This document shows, piece by piece, positions 22,780 to 30,833 of a stretch of DNA of 64,000 bases. The notes under the pieces were generated by a model. That model had not been told where the DNA came from, made no database searches, and saw only the letters and a program-made list of their open reading frames with translations. Each line of letters starts with the position of its first letter. The first letter of the stretch is position 1. This DNA is from Rubrobacter_A sp965214435 (GTDB lineage Bacteria > Actinomycetota > Rubrobacteria > Rubrobacterales > Rubrobacteraceae): the NCBI GenBank assembly GCA_965214435.1, contig OZ243960.1:1-64000 (forward strand). Reading direction: 5' to 3'. The position numbers were made by a program, and so were the translations under genes.

Positions 22780-24126
22780 ATGCCGCTCGTAGACCTCGAC
22801 CGTTTCGACTTTCTGTACGCCAACCGGGTCAAGGGCATGCGCACGGCGGCTACCCGAGACCTAATGGCGACGCTTTCGCGGCCGGGCATTATTTCGCTGG
22901 CCGGCGGTTTTCCGGACACGAAGGTCTTTGGCGAGGAGGCGTTCAAGGAGATCTCGACGAACGTCGCCGCCGACTCGGCGCAGGCGTTGCAGTACGGGCC
23001 GACGGCTGGGCTTGAGGGTATTAAAGACGTGATCGTGGACGTCATGCAGGCTGAAGGCACCCCGGCGCGCCACGAGGAGGTGTTCGTGACAACGGGAGCC
23101 CAGCAGGGCCTCGACCTCGTCGGGAAGGTCTTTCTCGACGAGGGGGACGGCATCATCTGCGAGGGACCGACGTATGCCGGGGCGCTAAACGCCTTTGCCG
23201 CCTACCGGCCGCGGATAATGCACATCCCGATGGACCGGGCCGGCATGATCCCCTCGGCCGTGCGCGAAGCTTTGGATAAGGCTAAAAAACAGGGCGTGCG
23301 GGTGAAGTTTATCTACACGGTCCCTAACTTCCAGAACCCGGCCGGGGTTACGCTGGCGGCCGGTCGCCGCCGGGAGCTTCTGGAGCTTGCGCGGGAGTAC
23401 GACGTGATAATACTGGAGGACAACCCTTACGGGATGCTGCGTTTCGAGGGCGAGCCCTTGCCGACGCTCTCGGCTCTGGAGCAGGAGAGCGGCGACCCCG
23501 ACCGGGTGGTGTACCTCGGGACGTTCTCGAAGATATTCGCGCCGGGAGTCAGGCTCGGGTGGGTGCAGGCCCAGCCGGGTATTCTGCACAAGATCAACGT
23601 CGGCAAGCAGGGGGCAGACCTCTGCTCCTCAAACCTCTCGCAGATGATGATCGCGAGCTACTTCCAGCACGCCGACTGGCGGGCGTACGTAAAGCGGCTT
23701 ATCGGGATCTACCGCGAACGCCGGGCCGCAATGCTCGACGCTCTGGCGGAGTTCATGCCGAAGGAGGTCCACTGGACCCACCCCGAGGGCGGGCTTTTCG
23801 TGTGGGCCACGCTACCGTCGTACATCAACGCAACGGCGATGCTTCCGAGAGCTATCGCGCGCAACGTAGCTTACGTACCGGGTGAGGGCTTCTACGCCGG
23901 GGGCGAGGGAAAGAACTGCATGAGGCTGAACTTCTCGTTTGTCGAGCCGGAGAGGATCCGCCGGGGCATAGAGCTCCTGGCGGAGGTGATCCGGGAGAAC
24001 ATGGAGCTCCGCGACAACCTGGAGCGTGGTTCGCGCAGCTCACAAAGCTTGCGCGGCTCACGGTCTCCAGGAAGCGCCGCGGCCTCCGGGCGATCCTCCG
24101 GGTCTCCCGCGGATACCGAAGGTTAG
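22780..24126 (+). CDS. Class I aminotransferase (2-aminoadipate transaminase-like)
   Basis: A 448-residue PLP-dependent aminotransferase. It reads ATLSRPGIISLAGGFPDTKV near the N-terminus, VTTGAQQGLDLVGKV, YTVPNFQNPAGVTL, and the PLP lysine in YLGTFSKIFAPGVRLGW. This pattern is shared by LysN/aminoadipate transaminases and the catalytic part of MocR proteins, but no winged-helix domain is present. I chose ATG 22780 because AGGA lies six bases upstream; the frame is open further upstream without a ribosome site. It is followed within nine bases by ddl, so a role in supplying an amino acid for wall synthesis is conceivable but unproven. Confidence 0.82.
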   Translation: MPLVDLDRFDFLYANRVKGMRTAATRDLMATLSRPGIISLAGGFPDTKVFGEEAFKEISTNVAADSAQALQYGPTAGLEGIKDVIVDVMQAEGTPARHEEVFVTTGAQQGLDLVGKVFLDEGDGIICEGPTYAGALNAFAAYRPRIMHIPMDRAGMIPSAVREALDKAKKQGVRVKFIYTVPNFQNPAGVTLAAGRRRELLELAREYDVIILEDNPYGMLRFEGEPLPTLSALEQESGDPDRVVYLGTFSKIFAPGVRLGWVQAQPGILHKINVGKQGADLCSSNLSQMMIASYFQHADWRAYVKRLIGIYRERRAAMLDALAEFMPKEVHWTHPEGGLFVWATLPSYINATAMLPRAIARNVAYVPGEGFYAGGEGKNCMRLNFSFVEPERIRRGIELLAEVIRENMELRDNLERGSRSSQSLRGSRSPGSAAASGRSSGSPADTEG

Positions 24127-24134
24127 AAGAAACC

Positions 24135-25091
24135 ATGGCATGTCTCGCGGTTCTCATGGGCGGTCACTCGATGGAGCGGGAGGTCTCGTTCCTCACTGGT
24201 GGTCGGATCCGGTACGCGCTCGAACGCCTCGGTCACGAGGTGCACGCTTTCGACCTCGATGAGGACACCACGGAGAAGCTGATCGAGCTTTCCCCGGACG
24301 CGGCGTTTGTCTGCTTGCACGGCGTCGGCGGCGAGGACGGCACGGTGCAGGCGCTACTCGAAACCCTGGAGATACCGTATACCGGTAGTGGACCGCTATC
24401 CAGCATCCGGTGCATGGACAAAGACTATGCCAAGCGGATGATGCTCGCCAGCGGCGTATCAACGCCGCCTTTCAGGACTTTTCAGCGGCGGAGTTTACAG
24501 GAGATGGGGGCCGCGAGCGCTCTCGAAATGGCGGCCGATTCCCTGGAGTACCCGCTGCTGGTCAAGCCGGCTCGGGGAGGCTCGGGGCTCGGTATCACCC
24601 GGGTGGACGGCGGGGAAGGGCTGCTCGACGCCGTCTACCAAGCTTTCGGCTACGACGCCAAGATCATCCTGGAGCGCCAAGTATTCGGGACCGAGGTAAC
24701 AGTCCCTATACTGGAGCCAGCCGGCGAGCCGCCCCGGGCGCTCGGTATAGTGGAGGTCCGGCCCCGGGAAGGTTCCTACGATTACGGGGCCAAGTACACC
24801 CCCGGCATGACGGACTTCGCCATACCGGCCGAGATACCGGCATCCGTCGCCACCCGGGTGGAGGAAACCGCGCTAGCGACCTACCAGACTCTGGGCTGTT
24901 CCGGTTTCGCCCGGGTAGACATTATTCTGGAAGGTGAAGAGCCGCAGGTTATAGAGGTAAACACGATCCCCGGCTTTACCGACACTTCCACCCTGCCGCT
25001 CGCCGCCGAAGCCGCCGGGCTTTCCTTCGAGGACCTCGTAGAGACTATCCTTGAGGCCACGCTGGAAGCCGGGGCTCCGGCAAAACTCTAA
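24135..25091 (+). CDS. ddl: D-alanine--D-alanine ligase
   Basis: A 318-residue ATP-grasp ligase that makes D-Ala-D-Ala for the peptidoglycan stem. The N-terminus LMGGHSMEREVSFLTGG, the block LHGVGGEDGTVQALLE, the ATP-grasp loop KPARGGSGLGITRV, and the Mg/ATP site ARVDIILEGEEPQVIEVNT are present. It is eight bases downstream of the aminotransferase stop and certainly co-transcribed. At 318 residues it is slightly short for the family but complete. It belongs to the same pathway as murE and the penicillin-binding protein in this window, though not in one operon. Confidence 0.93.
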   Translation: MACLAVLMGGHSMEREVSFLTGGRIRYALERLGHEVHAFDLDEDTTEKLIELSPDAAFVCLHGVGGEDGTVQALLETLEIPYTGSGPLSSIRCMDKDYAKRMMLASGVSTPPFRTFQRRSLQEMGAASALEMAADSLEYPLLVKPARGGSGLGITRVDGGEGLLDAVYQAFGYDAKIILERQVFGTEVTVPILEPAGEPPRALGIVEVRPREGSYDYGAKYTPGMTDFAIPAEIPASVATRVEETALATYQTLGCSGFARVDIILEGEEPQVIEVNTIPGFTDTSTLPLAAEAAGLSFEDLVETILEATLEAGAPAKL

Positions 25092-25174
25092 AACCTCCGG
25101 CTAGAACCTGTAGGCGAGGTGTACCTAAAACCTGCAAGCCGCTACTCTGACACCTGTAAAAAAGATAAGAAAAC

Positions 25175-25205
25175 GGGTTCGGGCTATTTCCTGCAGCCCG
25201 GACCC
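25175..25205 (-). terminator. Terminator of the PRC-barrel protein gene
   Basis: GGGTTCGGGCT (25175-25185) and AGCCCGGACCC (25195-25205) form an 11-base stem with one G-U pair. Read on the minus strand it is followed by GTTTTCTTATCTTTTTT, a good U-tract, so it ends transcription of the minus-strand gene at 25246-26241. It may also slow plus-strand transcription from ddl. Confidence 0.7.
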
Positions 25206-25245
25206 GCCATGAGTTGCTCCTTGAAAGGCTTACTAAGCCCTGGTC

Positions 25246-26241
25246 CTAGCGGTTCTCGGTATCGTCGTCGACCTCGATCTCTTCCTTGCGGACGTCTTCC
25301 TCGACGACTTCCTCGTCCGTTTCAACTTCCTTGCGGATACGGACCTCTTCCTTGACCTCCGGCCGCTTGCTTACCACGACCTCTTCCTCGGTCACCGGCA
25401 TCCGGACCTCGTCCTCGCCGATCTCATCCTCGGAAGCCCGGCCCTCTTCGACTGGTACCCGGTCTACCTTGACCTCTTCACGCTTTTTGGGCACCCGAAT
25501 CTGCTCGCGCTCGGTGCGGACCCGCTTGCGGACGTTGACGCTACCGGCTTCCCGCTCGCGGGTACCGGCCACGAGCTCTTCCTCGGAGCGCTGTACCCGA
25601 AGCTCGTCCTCATCTTCTAGGTCGCTGCTCCCACGCTGACGGACGCCTTCGTTCTCCTCGTCGTGCTCGCGGAACTCGCCGCTATCGGTATCGCCCATCG
25701 CTATGCCGGGGCGATCATCGTCATCGCGCCTCTCTCCACGGTCGAGGTCATCGTCTCCCCGGTCGATGTCGTCGCCGCGGCGTCCTTCCGTCCGTCCGAC
25801 GTCGTCATCGTCCGTGCGGTCTACGACTACATCGTCGTCCCGGTCGTAGTCGTCATCGTCGTCGTAGTAGGAGCCGTAGGTACTCCGGCCTTCAGAGCCT
25901 TCGGCGTCACCGAGACCGTAGTGCTGGCGGACTTCCCTCTCGAACTCCGGCGTTATGTCCTGATCATTGTCGAACGCGGGAGCCTGCTTTACTTCCTCTT
26001 TCTCCGCGGATACCACGAGGCGCTGCTGGTCATCGTCGGCGCTTACCGAGTCCATCGGGATCAGGGTCGACTTGGTGCCGAGAAAGCCCATTTTTACGCC
26101 GACGTATTCCGGCTCATCTCGCTCGTTCAGGAAGAGATCGTCTACCTTACCGACCTTGTCGCCATCCCGGTCATATACCTCGTAACCAGCGAAACGCTCT
26201 TCCATCTCCACAAAGCGGTCGCTGCGGCGCTCTCTTGCCAC
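25246..26241 (-). CDS. PRC-barrel and DUF2382 domain stress protein with acidic linker
   Basis: A 331-residue, extremely charged protein. Residues 10-85 form a PRC-barrel-like domain (YEVYDRDGDKVGKVDDLFLN, GTKSTLIPMDSV). Residues 120-205 are a low-complexity linker dominated by Asp, Arg and Gly (DDDDDYDRDDDVVVDRTDDD). Residues 220-331 form a DUF2382 (YsnF/AvaK-like) domain with repeated charged strands (VRKRVRTEREQIRVPKKREE, EVVVSKRPEVKEEVRIRKEV). Proteins of this architecture are common in desiccation- and radiation-tolerant bacteria, with no defined biochemical role. The gene is monocistronic with its own terminator and a 355-base upstream region. A disordered hydration or nucleic-acid shielding role is inference. 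Confidence 0.8.
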   Translation of the reverse strand: MARERRSDRFVEMEERFAGYEVYDRDGDKVGKVDDLFLNERDEPEYVGVKMGFLGTKSTLIPMDSVSADDDQQRLVVSAEKEEVKQAPAFDNDQDITPEFEREVRQHYGLGDAEGSEGRSTYGSYYDDDDDYDRDDDVVVDRTDDDDVGRTEGRRGDDIDRGDDDLDRGERRDDDDRPGIAMGDTDSGEFREHDEENEGVRQRGSSDLEDEDELRVQRSEEELVAGTREREAGSVNVRKRVRTEREQIRVPKKREEVKVDRVPVEEGRASEDEIGEDEVRMPVTEEEVVVSKRPEVKEEVRIRKEVETDEEVVEEDVRKEEIEVDDDTENR

Positions 26242-26596
26242 TTGGAACCTCCTTCGGTGTCCGTATCTTTCCCCCCAGCCTCAAAACGGCTAGACGGCTC
26301 TAGAATATACTTTTCCCATCCAACCAGCAACCAAAACACGTTTCTAGGTTCTTTTAGTGTCGCAGGGCACATTTGTTGAAAATTTTCCTGCGAGCCGTTC
26401 GGTACAAAGTTTCCGGTTTCACGGTTGCTAGCTTCCCACGGGAAACTAGCGCCCACTCGCTTCGAGGTATTCCCGGGCAGCGAATAAATTTTGTCCCGTT
26501 CATGGAGATTACTCGCCCGAAAGCCGGGGTGAAAGCCCCGGCTCCGGGAAACAGGCGTAAGCTGCGCTAGGTGCAGTTCACGCTGGGCGCGACGGC
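26242..26596. other. 355-base gene-free region with hairpins upstream of the PRC-barrel gene
   Basis: No convincing coding sequence is seen. On the minus strand a TATATT lies about 60-70 bases upstream of the PRC-barrel start and could be its -10 box. The distal part holds a strong hairpin, GCCGGGG (26523-26529) with CCCCGGC (26536-26542), and a shorter inverted repeat CTAGCTTCCC...GGGAAACTAG near 26427-26448. The hairpins could be part of a long leader RNA or the terminator of the downstream-facing membrane-protein operon. Confidence 0.35.
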
Positions 26597-27565
26597 TCAG
26601 CTCTGGACTTGCACTCCAGCCCTATTGCCCTCTACGCCCTCCGACCGGAGCGCGTGGCCGAGTAGTATCCAGGGCAAACCGAGCATTATGTACGGTAACC
26701 CGAGGTAGACGAATGTCTCCAGGGTTTCAGCGGGCAGCAGCGTCCGAGGTCCGAAGGCCAGCGCTGAGACGGTGGTATAAGCTGCCCAGAGCAGCGGGAT
26801 GCTCCCCGCAAATACCGGCACCACACTCCACTTCCCGAGTAATCCCCTTCGCCAGACGACAAAACCCAGCAGCGTAATAGAGACGGACAACGTCCAAAAC
26901 CCTGCCGTGGATAGAATAAGTATGAGGGTGTCGGCGGCCGATCCGGTAAATATTTCCAGAGCGCCGCTCACCAACACCAGGGCCAGGCCCGCAGCACAAC
27001 TCAGACCCGCGACAGCCGCGAGCAACAAACCAATTAGAGCGGCCATGTGAACTGGTCCAAGCCGCCCGGCAACCGTTAGATGCCGCGTCGGCAGGTGCCG
27101 TGTCGCAAACCCCGTCTGGGCGTCGCGTCTGCCACCAGCTATCCGGCAGACGAGCCCGATCAGCCCGCCGACCAGCAACAGAGACCCGGCTTGCATCGCT
27201 AGCTGTAGAATATCGAAGAAAGCAGCTTGCAATGACGAACCCGTTGACCAGAACAGCCGTCCGTACAGCGGCATACTTACGCCGTGCACCACGAACAAGC
27301 CGCCGCCCGCAACGGCCATCAACCCACCCAACCTGGAAAGCTTTGTCATGTCCAACGCGTGACCCCTTTCTTTTACCGCGGTTGCGAATAGCTCCAGGAA
27401 CGTATAGATCCATAATCTAAGTAGCCCTATCCTGCCATACCGCCCCAATTCTTCTTTACACAAGCTCCTGAAGGAACGCGCCATCTCGTCCCCAAAGTCG
27501 CGCCGGAAGCGCTCCGGGTAGAGGACGAGCAGTATCCGGTAAAGCCGCTCTGAAAGCAGAATCAC
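26597..27565 (-). CDS. Polytopic membrane protein with permease-prefix-like N-terminus
   Basis: A 322-residue membrane protein. The N-terminus SERLYRILLVLYPERFRRDFG resembles the prefix domain seen before permeases in PadR-controlled operons, and the same block opens the neighbouring gene (SKRVYRSLLVLYPKEFRREYG). About six hydrophobic segments follow, interrupted by a basic loop (RRDAQTGFATRHLPTRHL). The start is GTG at 27565 because a GGGAGG ribosome site lies five bases upstream and the protein then begins like its neighbour. A longer frame reaches 27775 but has no site. It is the third gene of the PadR operon. The substrate or role is unknown. Confidence 0.6.
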   Translation of the reverse strand: MILLSERLYRILLVLYPERFRRDFGDEMARSFRSLCKEELGRYGRIGLLRLWIYTFLELFATAVKERGHALDMTKLSRLGGLMAVAGGGLFVVHGVSMPLYGRLFWSTGSSLQAAFFDILQLAMQAGSLLLVGGLIGLVCRIAGGRRDAQTGFATRHLPTRHLTVAGRLGPVHMAALIGLLLAAVAGLSCAAGLALVLVSGALEIFTGSAADTLILILSTAGFWTLSVSITLLGFVVWRRGLLGKWSVVPVFAGSIPLLWAAYTTVSALAFGPRTLLPAETLETFVYLGLPYIMLGLPWILLGHALRSEGVEGNRAGVQVQS

Positions 27566-27630
27566 ACCGCGCCTCCCGTTCACGAGTAGTGGATCCCAAC
27601 TCCTGGACAAATACTCATCCCTACAGCCGG

Positions 27631-28149
27631 CTAGTCGGTGGCGAGATAAGCGTTGGTCCTCTTCGCGGTCCTGTAAGCGTCCCACCCGGACCACAACTGA
27701 ACTGTCGCCGCGACTACGACCAACGATACTCCCAACGCCCCCGGCGCTCCGGATATCCACGGTCCGGCCGGCCACCAGAACAGTGAGACCATTATCAGCG
27801 TGATCCCTTTACCCATCTGATGGTTGTACATCTGTCCGAGTCCGGGGCAGACTAGCAGGCTGCATATTACGGCGAGCAGAGGTTCCCTTTTGTATGGCAC
27901 CTTGCTCAACCTCGACCGTTCTCTTTCCCTGCGGGTACTACCGACCAGCTCCACTAGCGTCCGGAACCACAGCGCTATCCAGGCCACTACACCACCGGTT
28001 CTCAGTTCGTCCCGGCACTGGTCCCGGAATAGCTGGACCATGTCCGCCCCGTACTCCCGGCGGAACTCTTTCGGGTAGAGCACGAGCAATGACCGGTAGA
28101 CTCTTTTGGAGACTAGAGTCAGGCGACTGTACTTCTCGTTTGCAGACAT
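27631..28149 (-). CDS. Membrane protein with permease-prefix-like N-terminus and PGLGQ motif
   Basis: A 172-residue protein. Residues 13-75 match the prefix-like block shared with the next gene (YRSLLVLYPKEFRREYGADM). Two or three membrane helices then follow, starting LLAVICSLLVCPGLGQMYN; a PGLGQxYNxQxxKG motif is found in several small membrane proteins of unknown function. The ATG at 28149 overlaps the padR stop (TAATG) and has GGGAGGT upstream, so it is translationally coupled to padR. It is the second gene of the operon. Confidence 0.6.
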   Translation of the reverse strand: MSANEKYSRLTLVSKRVYRSLLVLYPKEFRREYGADMVQLFRDQCRDELRTGGVVAWIALWFRTLVELVGSTRRERERSRLSKVPYKREPLLAVICSLLVCPGLGQMYNHQMGKGITLIMVSLFWWPAGPWISGAPGALGVSLVVVAATVQLWSGWDAYRTAKRTNAYLATD

Positions 28150-28538
28150 TACGCACCTCCCGGCGCCAGACCGGGCCTCGGCTTGATGCCCTTGCTCCGG
28201 GCTGCCTTGACGAGGTCTTCGAGGCGGTCCACTTCGGCGGATGCTACCTGCTGACCGAACTCGGTGATGCGGTAGTAGCGGCGGCGCTCGTCGTCCAGTT
28301 CCGGGTCCGGGCGATTGTCGGACTCTTCGACCCAACCGCCCTCCAGCATCCGTTTTATGGACCCGTACAGCGTACCCGGCCCAAGCCGCACCCGGCCACC
28401 GGTCCGACGCCGCACCTCCTGCATGATCCCGTACCCGTGCCGCTCCTCATCCGCCAGCGCCAACAATATGTTCAGCGCCGCCGGGGTTAGCGGCAATAAG
28501 TCTTCCGGATTTCCGTCTTTCCGGTCTCCACCTGCCAC
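28149..28538 (-). CDS. PadR-family transcriptional repressor
   Basis: A 129-residue winged-helix repressor. The PadR block is LTPAALNILLALADEERHGY, then MQEVRRRTGGRVRLGPGTLYG, SIKRMLEGGWVEES and RRRYYRITEFGQQV. The C-terminal helix for dimerisation is short. The GTG start at 28538 has a GAGGAGGG site five bases upstream; a TTG 15 bases earlier is possible but lies on the ribosome site. PadR proteins usually repress the adjacent membrane-protein operon and themselves until an effector binds. The overlapping promoter and inverted repeat upstream fit autoregulation. The effector is unknown. Confidence 0.85.
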   Translation of the reverse strand: MAGGDRKDGNPEDLLPLTPAALNILLALADEERHGYGIMQEVRRRTGGRVRLGPGTLYGSIKRMLEGGWVEESDNRPDPELDDERRRYYRITEFGQQVASAEVDRLEDLVKAARSKGIKPRPGLAPGGA

Positions 28539-28567
28539 AGACCCTCCTCTCAATACTGTATCAATAG

Positions 28568-28601
28568 ACGATATATTATCCTACGACCTATATCGTGTCA
28601 A
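28568..28601 (-). promoter_or_regulatory. Promoter of the padR operon with overlapping operator
   Basis: On the minus strand TTGACA (28596-28601) and TAATAT (28573-28578) are separated by exactly 17 bases, a near-perfect promoter. An eight-base inverted repeat, ACGATATA (28568-28575) and TATATCGT (28589-28596), overlaps both boxes. PadR operators are typically AT-rich inverted repeats of this kind, so the repeat is probably where the PadR protein blocks its own operon (inference). Confidence 0.65.
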
Positions 28602-28696
28602 GACTGATACGCTTCGCGGCAGCAGAGAGGACGGTACGCTGCAATGCTGCTTAGCGGGACTTTTTGTTCGAGGGATACTCACGGTTGGAGCGGGTG

Positions 28697-28945
28697 ATGG
28701 AGGCGCGGCGGCTGGTCTGGGGCGAGGACGGGAGCCTGACCTTCAATGTTTGGGCGTGGGCCGAGGCTCTGACCCGCAGGGTGGCGTGGCCGGTGTTGGT
28801 GTGGTTCTCCGGCGGCGGGTACCAGCGGCTGGGACTGGTGCGGAGGCGGCTGTCGGAACGGGGCGACATCGTCGTCGTCACGGTCGAAGCGGTAATGGGG
28901 CCGGGTGGCCGGCGACCCGCGGCTCGACAACTGGTTACCCTTTAG
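28697..28945 (+). CDS. Orphan hypothetical protein (82 aa)
   Basis: An 82-residue reading frame starting MEARRLVWGEDGSLTFNVWA with a GGAG ribosome site six bases upstream of the ATG. Third codon positions are almost all G or C through most of its length, as in real genes here. The protein has a Trp-rich middle (WAWAEALTRRVAWPVLVWFS) and an Arg-rich end. It overlaps the end of the convergent MFS gene by 11 bases. No family is recognised; it may be a fragment of a larger gene carried along with the transporter. Confidence 0.4.
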   Translation: MEARRLVWGEDGSLTFNVWAWAEALTRRVAWPVLVWFSGGGYQRLGLVRRRLSERGDIVVVTVEAVMGPGGRRPAARQLVTL

Positions 28946-30362
28946 GCTCGGCCTTGCTAGCACGATTCCCGAGCCAGACATCGACGAGGCCGATGACCAG
29001 GGCGAGAACGACAAAGGCGACCGTAAGAATGAGTGCGGTGCTGATCGCGTTGCCGTAGTCGCCCCCGGAGGTTCCGAGGCCGCCGAAGAAGATGGCCCCG
29101 ACCGCGGAGATGCCGATCGCGGTCCCGATCCGCTGCCCGGTCTGCTGCACCCCGGAGGCGGTGCCGCCCTCGGCCGGCGGGATCTCGCTGAGGGTGATGG
29201 TCTGGTTGGGCGAGATGACCAGCCCGCTGCCGAGGCCGGCGATCAGCAAGGGCACCGCGGTAGCCCAGCCAACGTGGGCAGGATCGAGGCGCAGCACGAC
29301 GGCGGTGGCTGCGAGCCCGACTGCCACCATCCCGAGGCCCACGACCACCAGCGGCCTACCGAACCGCGACACCAGCCGCCCGCCGAGCACCGAGTCCACC
29401 GCAGAGCCGACCGCAAACGGCGTCAGCGCGAGCCCGGCTGCGAGCGGCGAGTACGAGTTTCCCTGCTGGTAGTAGATGCTGAGGACGAAGAAGATCGAGG
29501 TGAACCCGGCGAAGTATAGCAGGGCGAGCGTCGAGCCGAGAGCGTAGCTGCGCACCCGCAGCAGGGCGAAGTCTACCAGCGGCTGGCCGTGCTGGCGCTT
29601 GGCCCGCCGCTCCCAGGCCACGAACACCCCGAGCAGCACGGCGAAGACCCCGATCAGCCACCAGGGCGCCGACGCCGGGTTCTGCTCGGCGATCACCAGC
29701 GGCAGCATCAAGGATACCACGGCCCCGCCGAGTAGCGCCGCGCCGATCACGTCGAGCCGCTGGCGCTCACCGGGAGTCTCGTCCCGCGGCAGGAGCCGGG
29801 AGCCGATCGCCAGCGCGGCCACACCGATGGGGACGTTGACCCAGAAGACGTAGCGCCAACTCCCTTCGGAGCCGAGCATCAGTAGCAGCCCGCCGAGCAG
29901 CGGACCGATCGCGGTGGAGATGCCTACGGTCGCGCCGAACGCCCCGAACGCCCGGCCGCGTTCGGCGCCGCGAAAGAGTTGCTGGATGAGCCCGAGGACC
30001 TGAGGGTTGAGCATCCCGGCCGTCGCGCCCTGCAACAGACGGATGATCACCAGGGCGGTCGCGTTCGGTGCGAGGCCGGCCACCGCGCTCGTGATCGTGA
30101 ACAGTGCCAGCGCGATCAGGAACATCTTCTTACGACCGTAGTCGTCGCCGAGCCGGCCCGCCGGGACCAGCACGAGACCGAAAGTCAGCGCGTACCCGGA
30201 GACCACCCAGGACAGCTCGGCCGACGACGCGCCGAGATCTTGCTGGATAGACGGCAGGGCGACGTTGACGATGCTGACGTCGAGCAGGGTCATAAAACCT
30301 GCGATCAGGCACACCGCCAGGGCGCGCCACCGTCCGGGGTCGGGTTGCTGCGGGTCACTCAC
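28935..30362 (-). CDS. MFS drug-efflux transporter (DHA2/EmrB-QacA type)
   Basis: A 475-residue transporter with about 14 membrane helices. The N-terminal helix carries MTLLDVSIVNVALPSIQQDL, a DHA2 signature, followed by GRLGDDYGRKKMF (motif A) and RLLQGATAGML. Members use the proton gradient to export drugs and dyes. The start is GTG at 30362 with no evident ribosome site, so it may lie elsewhere nearby or the message may be leaderless. The gene stands alone between the PadR operon and trmFO, with small orphan frames on both sides, which is compatible with recent acquisition. The PadR protein could regulate it, though it has its own region. Confidence 0.85.
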   Translation of the reverse strand: MSDPQQPDPGRWRALAVCLIAGFMTLLDVSIVNVALPSIQQDLGASSAELSWVVSGYALTFGLVLVPAGRLGDDYGRKKMFLIALALFTITSAVAGLAPNATALVIIRLLQGATAGMLNPQVLGLIQQLFRGAERGRAFGAFGATVGISTAIGPLLGGLLLMLGSEGSWRYVFWVNVPIGVAALAIGSRLLPRDETPGERQRLDVIGAALLGGAVVSLMLPLVIAEQNPASAPWWLIGVFAVLLGVFVAWERRAKRQHGQPLVDFALLRVRSYALGSTLALLYFAGFTSIFFVLSIYYQQGNSYSPLAAGLALTPFAVGSAVDSVLGGRLVSRFGRPLVVVGLGMVAVGLAATAVVLRLDPAHVGWATAVPLLIAGLGSGLVISPNQTITLSEIPPAEGGTASGVQQTGQRIGTAIGISAVGAIFFGGLGTSGGDYGNAISTALILTVAFVVLALVIGLVDVWLGNRASKAEPKG

Positions 30363-30641
30363 GGACGAACTTTACCCCGGGCGGCACGTCGCGAATCATC
30401 ATCGTGAGGTCGGACCCGGAGGTGCGTCCAGGCTCCGCGTCCGGGGTCCGCCTGAGGCATGCTCCCACCATCGCCGGGCGGCCTGTAGTTCGCGCGGACG
30501 GCCGACCACGCCGCGCTGTACGGAGTGGGACTCGGAACACCGGCTTCCACTGAAGAGGCATAAATACCGCGCCGGGCTGCGGGGTGTTCCCGCCGGAGAG
30601 ATAAGGCCGGGGTCGTGACCGAAAGATTTGGGAGGTTGAAG

Positions 30642-30833
30642 ATGGCCGACGGGCACTCGGTAGCCAAGCTCGCGGGGGCGACTTGCGAGGCGGCGGGCGG
30701 GATCGGCGCCTTCTTCTCACGCGAGGTCTTCCGGGAACGGCACCCGAAGATAAAGAAGCCCTCGTTTACTCCGCCGGGACCTGCGGGTCCTGTTCGGAGC
30801 GCAACTCCGTACTCTCTGACTTTTAGGCGGTAA
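30642..30833 (+). CDS. Small hypothetical protein (63 aa)
   Basis: A 63-residue frame beginning MADGHSVAKLAGATCEAAGG with a GGGAGG ribosome site six bases before the ATG. The first 45 codons have the GC-rich third positions of real genes; the tail does not. Its end overlaps the convergent trmFO gene by 11 bases. The 279 bases between the MFS start and this gene contain no convincing gene. Function unknown; it may be a remnant. Confidence 0.3.
   Translation: MADGHSVAKLAGATCEAAGGIGAFFSREVFRERHPKIKKPSFTPPGPAGPVRSATPYSLTFRR

Noticed and set aside
26521..26545. Hairpin considered as part of a known riboswitch
   Set aside because: I compared the neighbouring bases with the conserved cores of c-di-GMP, cobalamin and c-di-AMP riboswitches from memory and found no match.
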